NCBI GenBank assembly: GCA_001600695.1
Contig: BCKQ01000010.1
Location: 94,270 to 158,269 of the forward strand
Reading direction: 5' to 3'
Origin: Ascoidea asiatica
Taxonomy: Eukaryota > Ascomycota > Saccharomycetes > Ascoideales > Ascoideaceae
Length of the DNA: 64,000 nucleotides
In this document: positions 10,007 through 19,851 of the stretch, in pieces
Numbering within the stretch: position 1 is the stretch's first letter
Layout of the letters: every line of letters begins with the position of its first letter
Made by a program: the position numbers and the translations under genes
The notes under the pieces: generated by a model
Databases searched by the model: none
The model's input: only the letters and a program-made list of their open reading frames with translations
What the model was told of the DNA's origin: nothing

Positions 10007-10234
10007 ATGGTTTGTGCAACAGAGGCTGAAGAAGAAGAATATATAAATACTCTTAGAGATAGAAAAGGTAATGCCAATGGTATAGGCTCTTTTCAATTTG
10101 ATTTTCAGAGTAAGGTAGTTTATTTACATAAACCAAGAAGACCTACTTGTAAATGTCCTTATTGTAAAGTTGATACAACTATTGGTCGTGTTTGTTGGAA
10201 TTGTAATACTCTTGTTATATCTCTAGAAACTTAA
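10007..10234 (+). CDS. Small putative zinc-ribbon protein
   Basis: A 75-residue frame from ATG. The C-terminal half holds two Cys pairs: Cys-x-Cys-Pro-Tyr-Cys, then after a 10-residue loop Cys-Trp-Asn-Cys. That is the CxxC...CxxC pattern of a single zinc ribbon. The loop GRVCWNCNT and the preceding basic KPRRPTCKCPYC are not low-complexity, unlike random frames in this AT-rich DNA, which supports a real gene. The N-terminus is acidic (EAEEEEY). I do not recognise a named family. It could be a small DNA/RNA-associated or assembly protein, but no function can be claimed. No intron signals are seen at either end. Confidence 0.6.
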   Translation: MVCATEAEEEEYINTLRDRKGNANGIGSFQFDFQSKVVYLHKPRRPTCKCPYCKVDTTIGRVCWNCNTLVISLET

Positions 10235-10542
10235 TTATTTCAACTTACAACTTACTAATGTTGAAAAAAATTCAAATTAAATGTGTAATTTATCTATTAT
10301 TTTTTTCATCTTATCTTATATCTTATATTCCATATTAAATCCTTTATTCACTTTCTTATTATACTATATCTATTTTATAATCATTCTCTTTATATTCATT
10401 TTTATGTCTTTTTATAATTTCTGAATAATATAGATCCGAAATGAACAATCTCACTACATTTACTTTTTACAAATATTTCATATATACTTTAATATATTAC
10501 TATTGTTATTATTATATTCTAAATGCCTTCTGTTTTACATAT
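10235..10542. other. Convergent 3' intergenic region
   Basis: About 300 bp of AT-rich DNA between the ends of the zinc-ribbon gene and the INA17-like gene. Nothing beyond presumptive 3' UTRs is seen. Confidence 0.6.
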
Positions 10543-11097
10543 TTATTTCCATAATCCAAAATAATACCAATGTCTTTTACCGCCGTTTGAAGTTTCATTT
10601 AATTCTTTAATATCCTTTTTATTTTTCTTATTTTCTTTCTCTTTTTCTTTCAACTCATTTAATAATTTGGAATTTTTAGATCTTAAACTTTCTAATTTTT
10701 TTTCAAGTTTAGAAATTTCCTCTTTCAAAGATTCTTCGTTTTCTCTATTATATAAATACCACCACAAATATTGACAAGAAATATACGTTAATGATGCTAA
10801 CAAAAAAAAATTAAATATCGGTTTTTTAAAATCACTTAATTTTGGGTTATTTATTTCTGTTAATTCGATTTTTTCAATTTTCTTTTCTTCAAAATCATTT
10901 GGATTTAATAAAAATTCTGTTTCATTACTTTTATTTCCTTTAACATTATCTAGATTAACAGAATGCTTTTTATGTTTTGATTTTAAATTAATTGCTGTTG
11001 AATTTAACANTCTAACAATCTTTAAGTTTAAAAATTTATTTGATTTTGTAAAATTTGAAATTTCAATAAAATTCTTTAGAATCTTGTTTCTAAACAT
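10543..11097 (-). CDS. INA17: Inner-membrane ATP synthase assembly factor, INA17-like
   Basis: 184 residues, matching the ~180 of yeast Ina17. The N-terminus (MFRNKILKNFIEISNFTKSN) is basic and Ser/Asn-rich, as in a mitochondrial presequence. After a polar linker, KPIFNFFLLASLTYISCQYL (about residues 91-110) forms a single membrane segment ending in a Trp-Trp pair. A Lys/Glu heptad coiled coil follows to about residue 165, and the C-terminus is His-Trp-Tyr-Tyr-Phe-Gly-Leu-Trp. Presequence, one TM with an aromatic end, coiled coil and Trp-rich tail is the Ina17 layout. With Ina22 that protein forms the INAC complex, which helps join the peripheral stalk to F1 during F1Fo-ATP synthase assembly. 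Sequence is otherwise weakly conserved, so another inner-membrane coiled-coil protein is possible. Three CCAAT motifs lie upstream, fitting respiratory control. Confidence 0.65.
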   Translation of the reverse strand: MFRNKILKNFIEISNFTKSNKFLNLKIVRXLNSTAINLKSKHKKHSVNLDNVKGNKSNETEFLLNPNDFEEKKIEKIELTEINNPKLSDFKKPIFNFFLLASLTYISCQYLWWYLYNRENEESLKEEISKLEKKLESLRSKNSKLLNELKEKEKENKKNKKDIKELNETSNGGKRHWYYFGLWK

Positions 11098-11945
11098 TTT
11101 AATCTGCTGTTTTTCTTTTCTCCTTCCTAACTCAACTCTTTCAAAATACTTGAACCCATTGATTTGAATAATATTTTTGAAGTAATCAATTTCTGCATTT
11201 GATTAATATCTACTCAACCTAACTTTCTTTTTAAATTCATGACTTTTTCATCTCTTTTACCATAATTCTGAGATCAATCTTTTTTAATTGGTCACAAATA
11301 AAAACATGTTTAACAAAAGTATCCAAAACAAAAACAAAATTCAACTTCAAGATCCGCAAAACTGGTTTCAAATAAAGCTATGAGNATGTAATGAACACTA
11401 ATTGGTCAATCCGCATTAGGTGCCATTACCAATCAATTCGTAGGATTTATCCCATTTATATAAATCAGTAATCCCTTAATTATTAGAATTAATGCTAATT
11501 CTAAGAATTAAGCAATTCGAAATATATAGCTTCAATAAATACTTTTACAATATTAAATATCATCTAGATAGACCTATCCATTACAGAGGAAAATGTAAAA
11601 TTATGTTTACTAATGTAAAAGTCTGCACCTGTGCATAATCCTACAGATAACCTCATATTTACACGCTGNTTTGCTGCCTCGTTATGCAGTTCTTTACTTT
11701 CCGCTTTATTTTGGTTATTTTTCACATTTGCAACTGTTTTTAGTTTAAAAGGTTTATTTACATCATAATAAAAATAAAAAAAAAATAAAATGAAAATGTA
11801 TATAAAAATATATTTTGATTTCAAATATAAAAGTAAATTCACTCTTGATCAACATATAGTCCACATTCATCTTCCATATCAATTTCAATATCTGTTTCAA
11901 AATCCATGTTCATATAATAAGTTTAGTTTCAATTAATCTTACAAA
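11098..11945. promoter_or_regulatory. Divergent promoter of INA17-like gene and the large basic protein gene
   Basis: An 850 bp region with three CCAAT/ATTGG motifs within about 150 bp: ATTGG at 11287-11291 and 11401-11405, and CCAAT at 11429-11433. This is the kind of cluster bound by the Hap complex at nuclear genes for mitochondrial proteins. The minus frame 11564-11842 (92 residues, Tyr/Phe-rich start) has no domain and is not called. Confidence 0.5.
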
Positions 11946-14900
11946 ATGTCTTCAACAAGACCTTTTGTTAATTTTATTTCCGATTCATCTTCTGAAGAAG
12001 AAAATGATCCTGTGTTAAAACATTTAAATAATCATCCTTCAAAGAAACGAAAAACAATTATTAACTCAAATAAATCAACTTTATATTCAAATTCAATTTC
12101 ACCCAAAAAGAATTCCATTCAACACTTCAATTCAAATAATGATGATTTAACTAATTTAGATCATTTCTTAAATATTTTAAAACCTACAAAAATACAACAA
12201 CCAAAAAAATTGATTAAAAAAAATAAATCTTTTTTATCTAATTTTAATCAGGAGAATAGCTTAAAAGATTTAATAATCAATGATAAAGAAAATTCTCTNA
12301 ATAATTTAATTTCTATTAATAAAAATTCAATATTGTCTCATGATGATTATTATTTCTTATTTTTTGGTAATACTAAATATTCTAAATTTTATAGAAAAAA
12401 AATTAAAAATGGGTATGATATTCATTATTCCGATAAAAGATATATAAGAATGTTTCAATTTTCAAATTCAATCTTATTTTCTTTGAACTTAAATATAATC
12501 AAATTAACCGGTAAAAATTTTATAAAAGTTATGAGTTATATTTTATCTTTAGATGATATTAATGATAAGCAAATAGTATTTAGATTTAATACTTTTTTGA
12601 ATAATTCTAACTTTAATCCCAAAATTAATAAAAATGATTTCAATTTATATAATATAGTTAAACTATTAACAATTATTGGGATTTTTAGTAATGATTTATT
12701 AACTGATTTATCTAATTTTAAAACTCCTTTAAAGCTTTCTAAATATTTTCATAAGTTCAATGAACCTCAGAAATCTAAATCACAGAATGATTTTTTAGAT
12801 AATAACGATTCATTAAATACTCCTTTGATATTTAATAAGTCTTTATCATTATATTTATTTCAATTTAGAACAATTATATTATATGTATCAAAATTTAAAT
12901 TCAATTCAATCATTTATATGTTTTTATTAAAAATTTTATTTCTAATACCTTTAGATTTTAGATTTTTAAATAGTAATAACTTAGAACTTAATTATAACTT
13001 TATAAATTCTTTAATCAATAATTTAATTCAATGGAAATTCAACTTTTATTACTCAAAAATTTCAGATTTTTCATTCAAACCTGAATTAATTAATTTATCT
13101 ACAAATCTATTAAATTCAAATAACTTACATTTATTTAGAAGTTTCTTAAAAAATATCTCTTTATATTCAAATTTAATAAATCAGGAGACTTCTCTATTTT
13201 TTCAGTTTAAATGTTGGCTTTTCTATTCCATTCTAACTTCAAATTCAACTTATATAAATCATCCACATTCTTATCATTTTATCCCTCTAGTTAAACATAT
13301 AAATATTTCAGAAAAATCTAAAAATTCTATTTCGGCTAATAAAAAATTACTAAAAACTCATAATAAAAACTCAAAACAACCATCTGCAGAAAGACAGAAA
13401 GTTAATACTACAAAACAAAATAATAAAAAGTATAACTCAACCTTGAAAAAACCCAAACTCAATCAGAAAGATTGTTTAGATTCAANAAATAGATATTCTT
13501 TCAATGAAAGAAATACCGAAGAAAAGAACCATGAATGTAAGAAGAAATCTACTAAAAAATCTATACAGAAAAATAATCAAGAAAATTTTCAAATTTTGAA
13601 AGGGGAACAAATTGGAAAACTTAGCACAAATACTTCTAAAACTTTTGAGAAACCAGAATTTGAGTATGATAATAAAAGCCATAAAGAGCCCCATGAAATT
13701 TCAACTAATATTGCCAAGATCCCTAAAATTATCCAACACAAAATTCCCAGGGAAAGTTCAATCAAGTTTTCAAAAAAAGTTTCAAGCGAGACTTTTAAAA
13801 CGACTTCTCAGATAACCTCAAAAATTTTAGAATCTGGACCTTCAAATAGTAAGTTAATCAAAATTATTAAAAGGAGACGTGTCAAAACTATACATAATAC
13901 CAAAATCAAAGAAGCTTCAAATAAGATGTCTAATAAAACATTTAAAAAAAAAGTTTCTAGAATCTCGCATAAAAGCAAAAGCCCAATCAGAAACAAAAGT
14001 TCTAAAAGAATAACCATTAAAGGTACAAACCAATCCCTCAAAAGTTCAAGCAAATCAGTTAATGGAACAGTAAGCAAAATTCTGAAAGAACTTATAAAAA
14101 AAAATTATAACGGATGCTTTAAAATAAATTTCAAGAAATATCCCAAAAGAATACAGAATATAAATTCGAAGAAATCTCAGAAGAGTATACCCAAAGATAT
14201 AATTTTAAAAAACCACTATGTTCATTCTTCCAACAAAAAATGGAATAGATATAATAGTTTAAAAAGATCCTTAAGCCAAACCTCGGTGAAATCTATGAAT
14301 GGAAAACCATTTCGAAGATATAGTCTAGCATCTAGTAAAGAGATAAGAAAAGCTTCTTTAAGAAGTTTGAGTAAACTTACAAATAAAAATAGTCCAATAG
14401 AAAGTCGTCTTGGAGAATTAAAGCAAGCTCGTTTTCCTAAACTGCCTAAATCTATATTCAGATCTCCTGCTAGACTTAAACAGCAAAAAATAAGAGAAGC
14501 TTCACTAAAAGCTAAATATTCCAATCAATCAATACTCGATAAATATGTAGCAAAAAATAATCCTAGTATTCCAGAAACCCCTAAAATCAAAAGTGCTAAA
14601 AAAATTCAAAACAAAATAAAACCATTATCAAAATCAAAGCCATTATCAAAATCAAAATTATTTTCAAAAGAACTTTCAAGAACAAAATCTTTACCATTGA
14701 TTAAACCGAAAAAAAAAATAAAGATCAAAAGTGAAAATCTTTTGAGTGAAAAAGAAAAATTAAGTTATGATTTGAAATTTTCTTTCGCTAATAAAGATTT
14801 TACAAACTTAATTCTTTTGAATACCATTAATTATTTGATTTATTTAACTAAGAATAGAATAAAAAAAATGCCAGAAACAGCAGATGAAATAAAAAGTATT

Positions 14901-15254
14901 TCAGTTAGATTATCTACTATAAATTATTTAGTTAAGAATCTTCAAAATGATAATGATTATTATAGACCATATAATTTTTTTCACAATTCAAAAAAAAGTA
15001 ACATATGGCTAAATAATTTAAAATTGATTGTTAATTTTGGTAAAGATGACGATATTAGTAATTTAGAAGAGAAAATTTTAAGAAAATTACATAGTTTAAC
15101 AAAAGAGATCCATGAATATTATCTTCCTCCATATAATGATAATTATCTATTAAATAATGAATTGGCAAGTGCAAATTTTATTTTGCTTTCAATAAGTAAT
15201 GAATTAGGGGTTTGTTTGAAATTTTATAAATTTGATATAATAAAGAGTATATAA
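11946..15254 (+). CDS. Large unrecognised basic protein with helical N- and C-terminal regions
   Basis: 1102 residues; I do not recognise the family. Seen: a short acidic N-terminus (FVNFISDSSSEEENDP) followed by KKRK, a possible nuclear localisation signal. Residues about 120-440 are hydrophobic/aromatic and probably helical (segments such as YYFLFFGNTKYSKFYRKKI and SLYLFQFRTIILYVSKFKF). Residues about 440-930 are strongly Lys/Ser-rich with many Lys-Ser-Lys and Arg-Arg-Arg motifs, probably disordered and nucleic-acid or chromatin associated. Residues about 935-1102 are again predicted helical (LLNTINYLIYLTKNRIKK). Acidic tip, folded block, basic linker and folded block would fit a nuclear scaffold, possibly a divergent DNA-repair or SMC5/6-associated factor, but that is speculation. 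The start at 11946 is the first ATG and is followed immediately by ordered-looking sequence. Confidence 0.8.
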   Translation: MSSTRPFVNFISDSSSEEENDPVLKHLNNHPSKKRKTIINSNKSTLYSNSISPKKNSIQHFNSNNDDLTNLDHFLNILKPTKIQQPKKLIKKNKSFLSNFNQENSLKDLIINDKENSXNNLISINKNSILSHDDYYFLFFGNTKYSKFYRKKIKNGYDIHYSDKRYIRMFQFSNSILFSLNLNIIKLTGKNFIKVMSYILSLDDINDKQIVFRFNTFLNNSNFNPKINKNDFNLYNIVKLLTIIGIFSNDLLTDLSNFKTPLKLSKYFHKFNEPQKSKSQNDFLDNNDSLNTPLIFNKSLSLYLFQFRTIILYVSKFKFNSIIYMFLLKILFLIPLDFRFLNSNNLELNYNFINSLINNLIQWKFNFYYSKISDFSFKPELINLSTNLLNSNNLHLFRSFLKNISLYSNLINQETSLFFQFKCWLFYSILTSNSTYINHPHSYHFIPLVKHINISEKSKNSISANKKLLKTHNKNSKQPSAERQKVNTTKQNNKKYNSTLKKPKLNQKDCLDSXNRYSFNERNTEEKNHECKKKSTKKSIQKNNQENFQILKGEQIGKLSTNTSKTFEKPEFEYDNKSHKEPHEISTNIAKIPKIIQHKIPRESSIKFSKKVSSETFKTTSQITSKILESGPSNSKLIKIIKRRRVKTIHNTKIKEASNKMSNKTFKKKVSRISHKSKSPIRNKSSKRITIKGTNQSLKSSSKSVNGTVSKILKELIKKNYNGCFKINFKKYPKRIQNINSKKSQKSIPKDIILKNHYVHSSNKKWNRYNSLKRSLSQTSVKSMNGKPFRRYSLASSKEIRKASLRSLSKLTNKNSPIESRLGELKQARFPKLPKSIFRSPARLKQQKIREASLKAKYSNQSILDKYVAKNNPSIPETPKIKSAKKIQNKIKPLSKSKPLSKSKLFSKELSRTKSLPLIKPKKKIKIKSENLLSEKEKLSYDLKFSFANKDFTNLILLNTINYLIYLTKNRIKKMPETADEIKSISVRLSTINYLVKNLQNDNDYYRPYNFFHNSKKSNIWLNNLKLIVNFGKDDDISNLEEKILRKLHSLTKEIHEYYLPPYNDNYLLNNELASANFILLSISNELGVCLKFYKFDIIKSI

Positions 15255-15401
15255 AGCATATATTAGACTTAAATCTACAATTAAATTTTAATAAAAATGA
15301 TAAATATTTTATTTTCTGTTTAATTAAAATTTTTTAATTTTTATACATACATAATATTAAAACATAAGTTTTAAGGAAATTTATACAAATAACACATTTA
15401 A

Positions 15402-18398
15402 TCAATCAACTTGATAAATGGATTCTAAATCAAAGCTTTCAACCTTTCTTTTTTCATTTGAGATTTTTTTATAGAAATCAGAATAAAAATTTAAACCACC
15501 TTCAAAGCTTTGAAGATCTTCAACAATTTTATTTTTCAATTTACTATGCTCAGCAATCGATAATTCAAAATTATTTGCAATTTCTTTTGCAGGATATTTC
15601 AAAATCATTCGACATTCCTTAGAAATTCTTAAAGAATTTGCATTTGCATAATCTAAATCATTTATTGATCTTACTAATTTTTTGGAGTATTTTCTTTTAA
15701 AAGCATTCGGAATATCACTTATAACCCAATAAACACCAAAGGCACTCATAGATAATAAAATCAAGTTTAAAGTTGATCTTGAAGTTAATGAGTTCATTAT
15801 TGAATGTATATTATTTAAATTCGAAAGTATTAAATTTCTAGAGATTAATAATTTTGTCGATGAAGTTAAAAAAATTATTGAAAGAGAATTTTTCCAACTG
15901 AATTTATTTGCTAATTCAAGAGAATTTGAATTTGAGTTTGAAATTAAATTTTGATTTGGACCATGTATACCAATCGAATTAAAAAATCTTTCAAAAGTTG
16001 GATCAAAAAAATCTAGTAAAGATATTGGTTCTTCAAGATTTCTGATAATTGTATCTCTTTTTTTTGTAAACATAAAATCATCTCTAAAAATCTTATTATT
16101 TAGCAATTCGTTTGAATTTAAAGAATTTTTACCAATTAATTTAATTTTTTCAACACCTTCTGAAGTTTTTTTTCTACAATAAGTTTCAGAAACTTCAACA
16201 CTATTTAAAATTTTTGAGATCATTAAATTTTTTGTTTTTGTTGCATAATCATATAATGAAAAAAACCCAGAATATTTTATATTATTTTGATTATTATTAA
16301 TTTGAGATAAATTGTTAATTGTATTTAATATGTTTTTTTTTGAAAATTGATAAACATCATTATTTATAAATTCTATTAAATCATCAATTTGCTTATTTGA
16401 ATTAACAGAATTTATCAAAAGTTTTTCATAAATCGGAGTTACTTTATTGAGTTCATTTGATAAAGTATTTTTTTCATTTAGATAAATATTTTTGTTCAAG
16501 CTTGATAAAATTTCTAAATCATTGAGAAGCTTTATAAGATAATTTTTAGCAGGAGCTAATTTTGATAAAGATCTTTTTTCAAGAATGAATTTTCTTAAAG
16601 AAGATTCTAAATGATCGAAATCTGGGTTACCATGTGGATGATTATTATTATTATTACTATTATTGTTAGGATCATTAGGATTATTAGAATCATTATAATT
16701 ACTAGAAGAGTTTGGATTATAATCCGTGTTTTCTAAAACATCTGAAGAAGAAACAAAATGAACAAATTCTCTTGCATCTTTATGAGTATCAGGACTTAAT
16801 TTTTGAACTTGATCAAGAATTCTTTTGATACATCTATTTTTATCTTTGATATTATCGAATTTATTGACAACAATAAATATGAAATTTTTATCTTTAGCAG
16901 CAGTTGTAATAAATTCTTTTGCAGATAGAGTGAAATGATTTTCAGCATTAACAACAAATACAACTAAATCAATTTCTTCTTGAGTTGAAAATACTTGAGT
17001 TGTTTGATAACTATCCATATTTAAGCCTGGAGCATCAATTAAAGCAATATCAATTATACCATTATTTAATAAAGAATGATTTTTTGATCTATTATCTTTA
17101 ATATAAACTTTTAAAATTGAATATAAATCAGATTGTTGTACTAAGAAATTTAAATCTTTTAAATCAAAAATTTTATAAGTTGATTCATCATTAATATCAT
17201 AAAACTTTGAAGTTAAATAAACAGCATGAACTTGTTCAATTGAATTATTTTGTTTTGAATCTATAACTTCACAAAATACATTTGTACAAGGTTGTTGATC
17301 TTCAGGTAATAAATTTTTTCTTAATAAAGCATTACAAAAAGTTGACTTACCAGCATTTAAATCACCAGTTACAAAAACTTTGGAAGAAGTATCATCTAAT
17401 CTTTCTTTTAAAGAATATAAATGCTTAATTTCAAAAGATAATTTATCATTTAATAATTGAGAAATTGCAGATTTATTCAAATTATTTAATAAATTATTAT
17501 TATTCGATTGATCATCATATAAATTTAGATTTAAATTTAAATTTAAAATTTTAAAAGATAAATCTAAAGAAGAGTAATCAATTAATTCCTTTTTTTTATC
17601 ATCAATATTATTTTCTGCAGTATGAATATGATTATAATCCAGCAAAGAAGAAGATTGTAAAGAAGATAAAGTTGAATTTGAATTAGATTTTGATAAAGAA
17701 GGTAAAGAAGGTATAGAAGAAATAGAAGATATAGATTGAATAGTTGATCTTCTATTTAAAGCAATTTTTGATTTATCATCAATTAATAAATTATTATCCA
17801 AATTATTTTTTAGATTATTTATTGGATAAGTTATTAATCTTTTTTTAATTTCTAATTGTAAATTTGAAAGAAATTGAATGGAATTGGTTATTGAATTATT
17901 TAAATTTAATCTATTATCATTATAATGAATTTGAGATATATGAGAATTTAATAGTTCTTTATTTATATTATTATTATTTTTATTGAAGGAAGGGGAAGAA
18001 GAAGAAAAGGAAGAAGAAGAGAAGTTTGTAGTTGGATTCAGATTTGAAGGTGGACAATATATTATTGACGCTGGATTTTGATTATTTGATATCAAATCAT
18101 CATTATTTAAGTTATTATTTAAATCATTACCTGAATCATTATTTGATGCATCATTTGAATCATTATATAAAGTATTGAAGAAATGTTTTTTATGTTTTTG
18201 AGTAAAATTTCGATTATAATTTTGAAATTGATTATTGTTATTAATATTATTATTATTATTGATTAGATTATTTGAGCGATATATATTATCAGTATTGTTA
18301 TTATTATTATTTTTGAAGCGACTATTATTATTTGCTAGATTATTTAAATGATTTAAATTATTTATAGTGTCTTGATTATTTATATTATTATTTGCCAT
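15402..18398 (-). CDS. FZO1: Mitofusin, outer-membrane fusion GTPase
   Basis: 998 residues against about 855 in baker's yeast. The first ~300 residues are Asn/Ser-rich low complexity, which accounts for the extra length. The dynamin-type GTPase follows: G1 GDLNAGKST near residues 343-351, a G2 candidate Thr in the QPCTNV segment, G3 DAPGLNMDS near 453-461 and G4 NKFD near 513. Past the GTPase are long coiled-coil segments, a hydrophobic stretch near residues 875-893 (LNLILLSMSAFGVYWVI) preceded by a second moderately hydrophobic segment, and a C-terminal heptad region. This matches Fzo1, which spans the mitochondrial outer membrane twice and drives fusion by GTP-dependent tethering. All GTPase motifs are intact. 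It is divergent from PKC1 over a 1.05 kb promoter with three CACGTG elements, and convergent with the preceding gene. Confidence 0.94.
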   Translation of the reverse strand: MANNNINNQDTINNLNHLNNLANNNSRFKNNNNNNTDNIYRSNNLINNNNNINNNNQFQNYNRNFTQKHKKHFFNTLYNDSNDASNNDSGNDLNNNLNNDDLISNNQNPASIIYCPPSNLNPTTNFSSSSFSSSSPSFNKNNNNINKELLNSHISQIHYNDNRLNLNNSITNSIQFLSNLQLEIKKRLITYPINNLKNNLDNNLLIDDKSKIALNRRSTIQSISSISSIPSLPSLSKSNSNSTLSSLQSSSLLDYNHIHTAENNIDDKKKELIDYSSLDLSFKILNLNLNLNLYDDQSNNNNLLNNLNKSAISQLLNDKLSFEIKHLYSLKERLDDTSSKVFVTGDLNAGKSTFCNALLRKNLLPEDQQPCTNVFCEVIDSKQNNSIEQVHAVYLTSKFYDINDESTYKIFDLKDLNFLVQQSDLYSILKVYIKDNRSKNHSLLNNGIIDIALIDAPGLNMDSYQTTQVFSTQEEIDLVVFVVNAENHFTLSAKEFITTAAKDKNFIFIVVNKFDNIKDKNRCIKRILDQVQKLSPDTHKDAREFVHFVSSSDVLENTDYNPNSSSNYNDSNNPNDPNNNSNNNNNHPHGNPDFDHLESSLRKFILEKRSLSKLAPAKNYLIKLLNDLEILSSLNKNIYLNEKNTLSNELNKVTPIYEKLLINSVNSNKQIDDLIEFINNDVYQFSKKNILNTINNLSQINNNQNNIKYSGFFSLYDYATKTKNLMISKILNSVEVSETYCRKKTSEGVEKIKLIGKNSLNSNELLNNKIFRDDFMFTKKRDTIIRNLEEPISLLDFFDPTFERFFNSIGIHGPNQNLISNSNSNSLELANKFSWKNSLSIIFLTSSTKLLISRNLILSNLNNIHSIMNSLTSRSTLNLILLSMSAFGVYWVISDIPNAFKRKYSKKLVRSINDLDYANANSLRISKECRMILKYPAKEIANNFELSIAEHSKLKNKIVEDLQSFEGGLNFYSDFYKKISNEKRKVESFDLESIYQVD

Positions 18399-19448
18399 TG
18401 TTTTTTATATTGGTATGTTTTAAGAATATTGAATAAAATAGAAGTGAGATTGAATCGGCGGTTAATGAATAAATGAATTTAAGTAAAAGTGAATAGAAGG
18501 AAAGCAAAAAAAAAGAAGCAAGTTTGGTGTTTCAAGGTATATTTAAGATAAATTCAGGAGAAGCAAAAGAAGTAAGGTATGTCAAAGAAGTAGAAATTGG
18601 AGTTTTTGAATTTGTATCTAAACTCGAATTTCTTCTTGTTCTTCTAGTTCTTCTTGTTCTGTTTGTTCTTCTGGTTCAGAATCTCCTTGTTTTCATATGG
18701 TCACGTGTCTTACTGATTTCCTCGGAAGTGGTAAGTGAAATCGAATCAAAGAAAAAGAAAAGAAACGTGAAAAGAAACAAGAAAAAACATGACATCAAGC
18801 ACGTGAAAACATTAGTTATCACGCGGCCTTAATTATTTGCTAAGGCACGTGATATTGNCAGCTCCGATCCTGTGGGTTTTCTTTTGCCCGCAGTGATTAC
18901 GTGCGTGCTTGTCTTCTTTTCCTGGTCCTTGGATGTGTTTTGTTATGTTCTGTTATGTTTTGTCTCCTTTTGTTAATCTTCTCTCACCACTGCAAAGTGT
19001 GGATACTAAATTTAAATACCATTCATTCATTAAATACCATTAAATACCATAAATTACTACTAAATACCATTCAATAGTATTATTAAATTTAATCAAAGTA
19101 TTATTTATTGTTTTTTTAAATTACTTTCTTACTTTCAATCACTTTTTTCTTTTCAATGAGAATTTGAATTCAAATTTGAATCAAAACTTGAATTATAATA
19201 TATTCTAAATGATAATATAAATGATAATCTAATTTATTTTTGATCCAAGAATTTATTCAAGAATCACCTAAAAACTTAATCAATTAAAGAATTTATTACC
19301 AAAAAAAATTCAATTTCAAGGACTTCAATCATAGAATTTATATAAGAAATATTAAATCAAGGGATTTCATCAAAAACTCAAAAAAGGTTTCCATTAACCG
19401 CTGATACTTATCTAAAATAAGGACACTCAATAATATAATTTAATAAAA
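18399..19448. promoter_or_regulatory. FZO1-PKC1 bidirectional promoter with three CACGTG boxes
   Basis: CACGTG occurs at 18702-18707 (GTCACGTG context), 18800-18805 and 18846-18851 (ATCACGTG on the minus strand), all within a locally GC-richer stretch (about 18690-18910). GCAGTG at 18890-18895 and CACTGCA at 18988-18994 follow. RTCACGTG is the site for the bHLH factor Cbf1; Pho4 and Tye7 also bind CACGTG. The frame 18524-18832 on the plus strand overlaps these sites, is rich in Val/Leu then Lys, and is not called as a gene. Confidence 0.6.
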
Positions 19449-19799
19449 ATGTCTGAAAACCAAATACGTAATGATATTTTTAAAAAAATCGAAAGAGAAA
19501 AAAATATTTTATCTTCTTCATTAAAAATTCAAAAAAATACAACTAATTCAATAATTATTCAAAGATGTAATACAAGTATAAGAGAAGCAAGACAAAATTT
19601 AGAATATTTAGAAGAGACTTTAAATAATTTATCTCTTAAATCTCTGAATAGTAATACTACTACTAGTACTAATAATATTGATAGTTTTATAAATGAAAAT
19701 TCTAATAAAGTGAATAATAGTATACCTATTACTTATAATTCAACCCCAATATCAAATAATTCAACTCTTGTTAACTCTTATTCTTCATCCTCTCCCAAT

Positions 19800-19851
<52 letters not shown>

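Noticed and set aside
18524-18832. 102-residue plus frame between FZO1 and PKC1
   Set aside because: Built from CTT/GTT repeat sequence followed by a Lys run, and it overlaps the CACGTG cluster.
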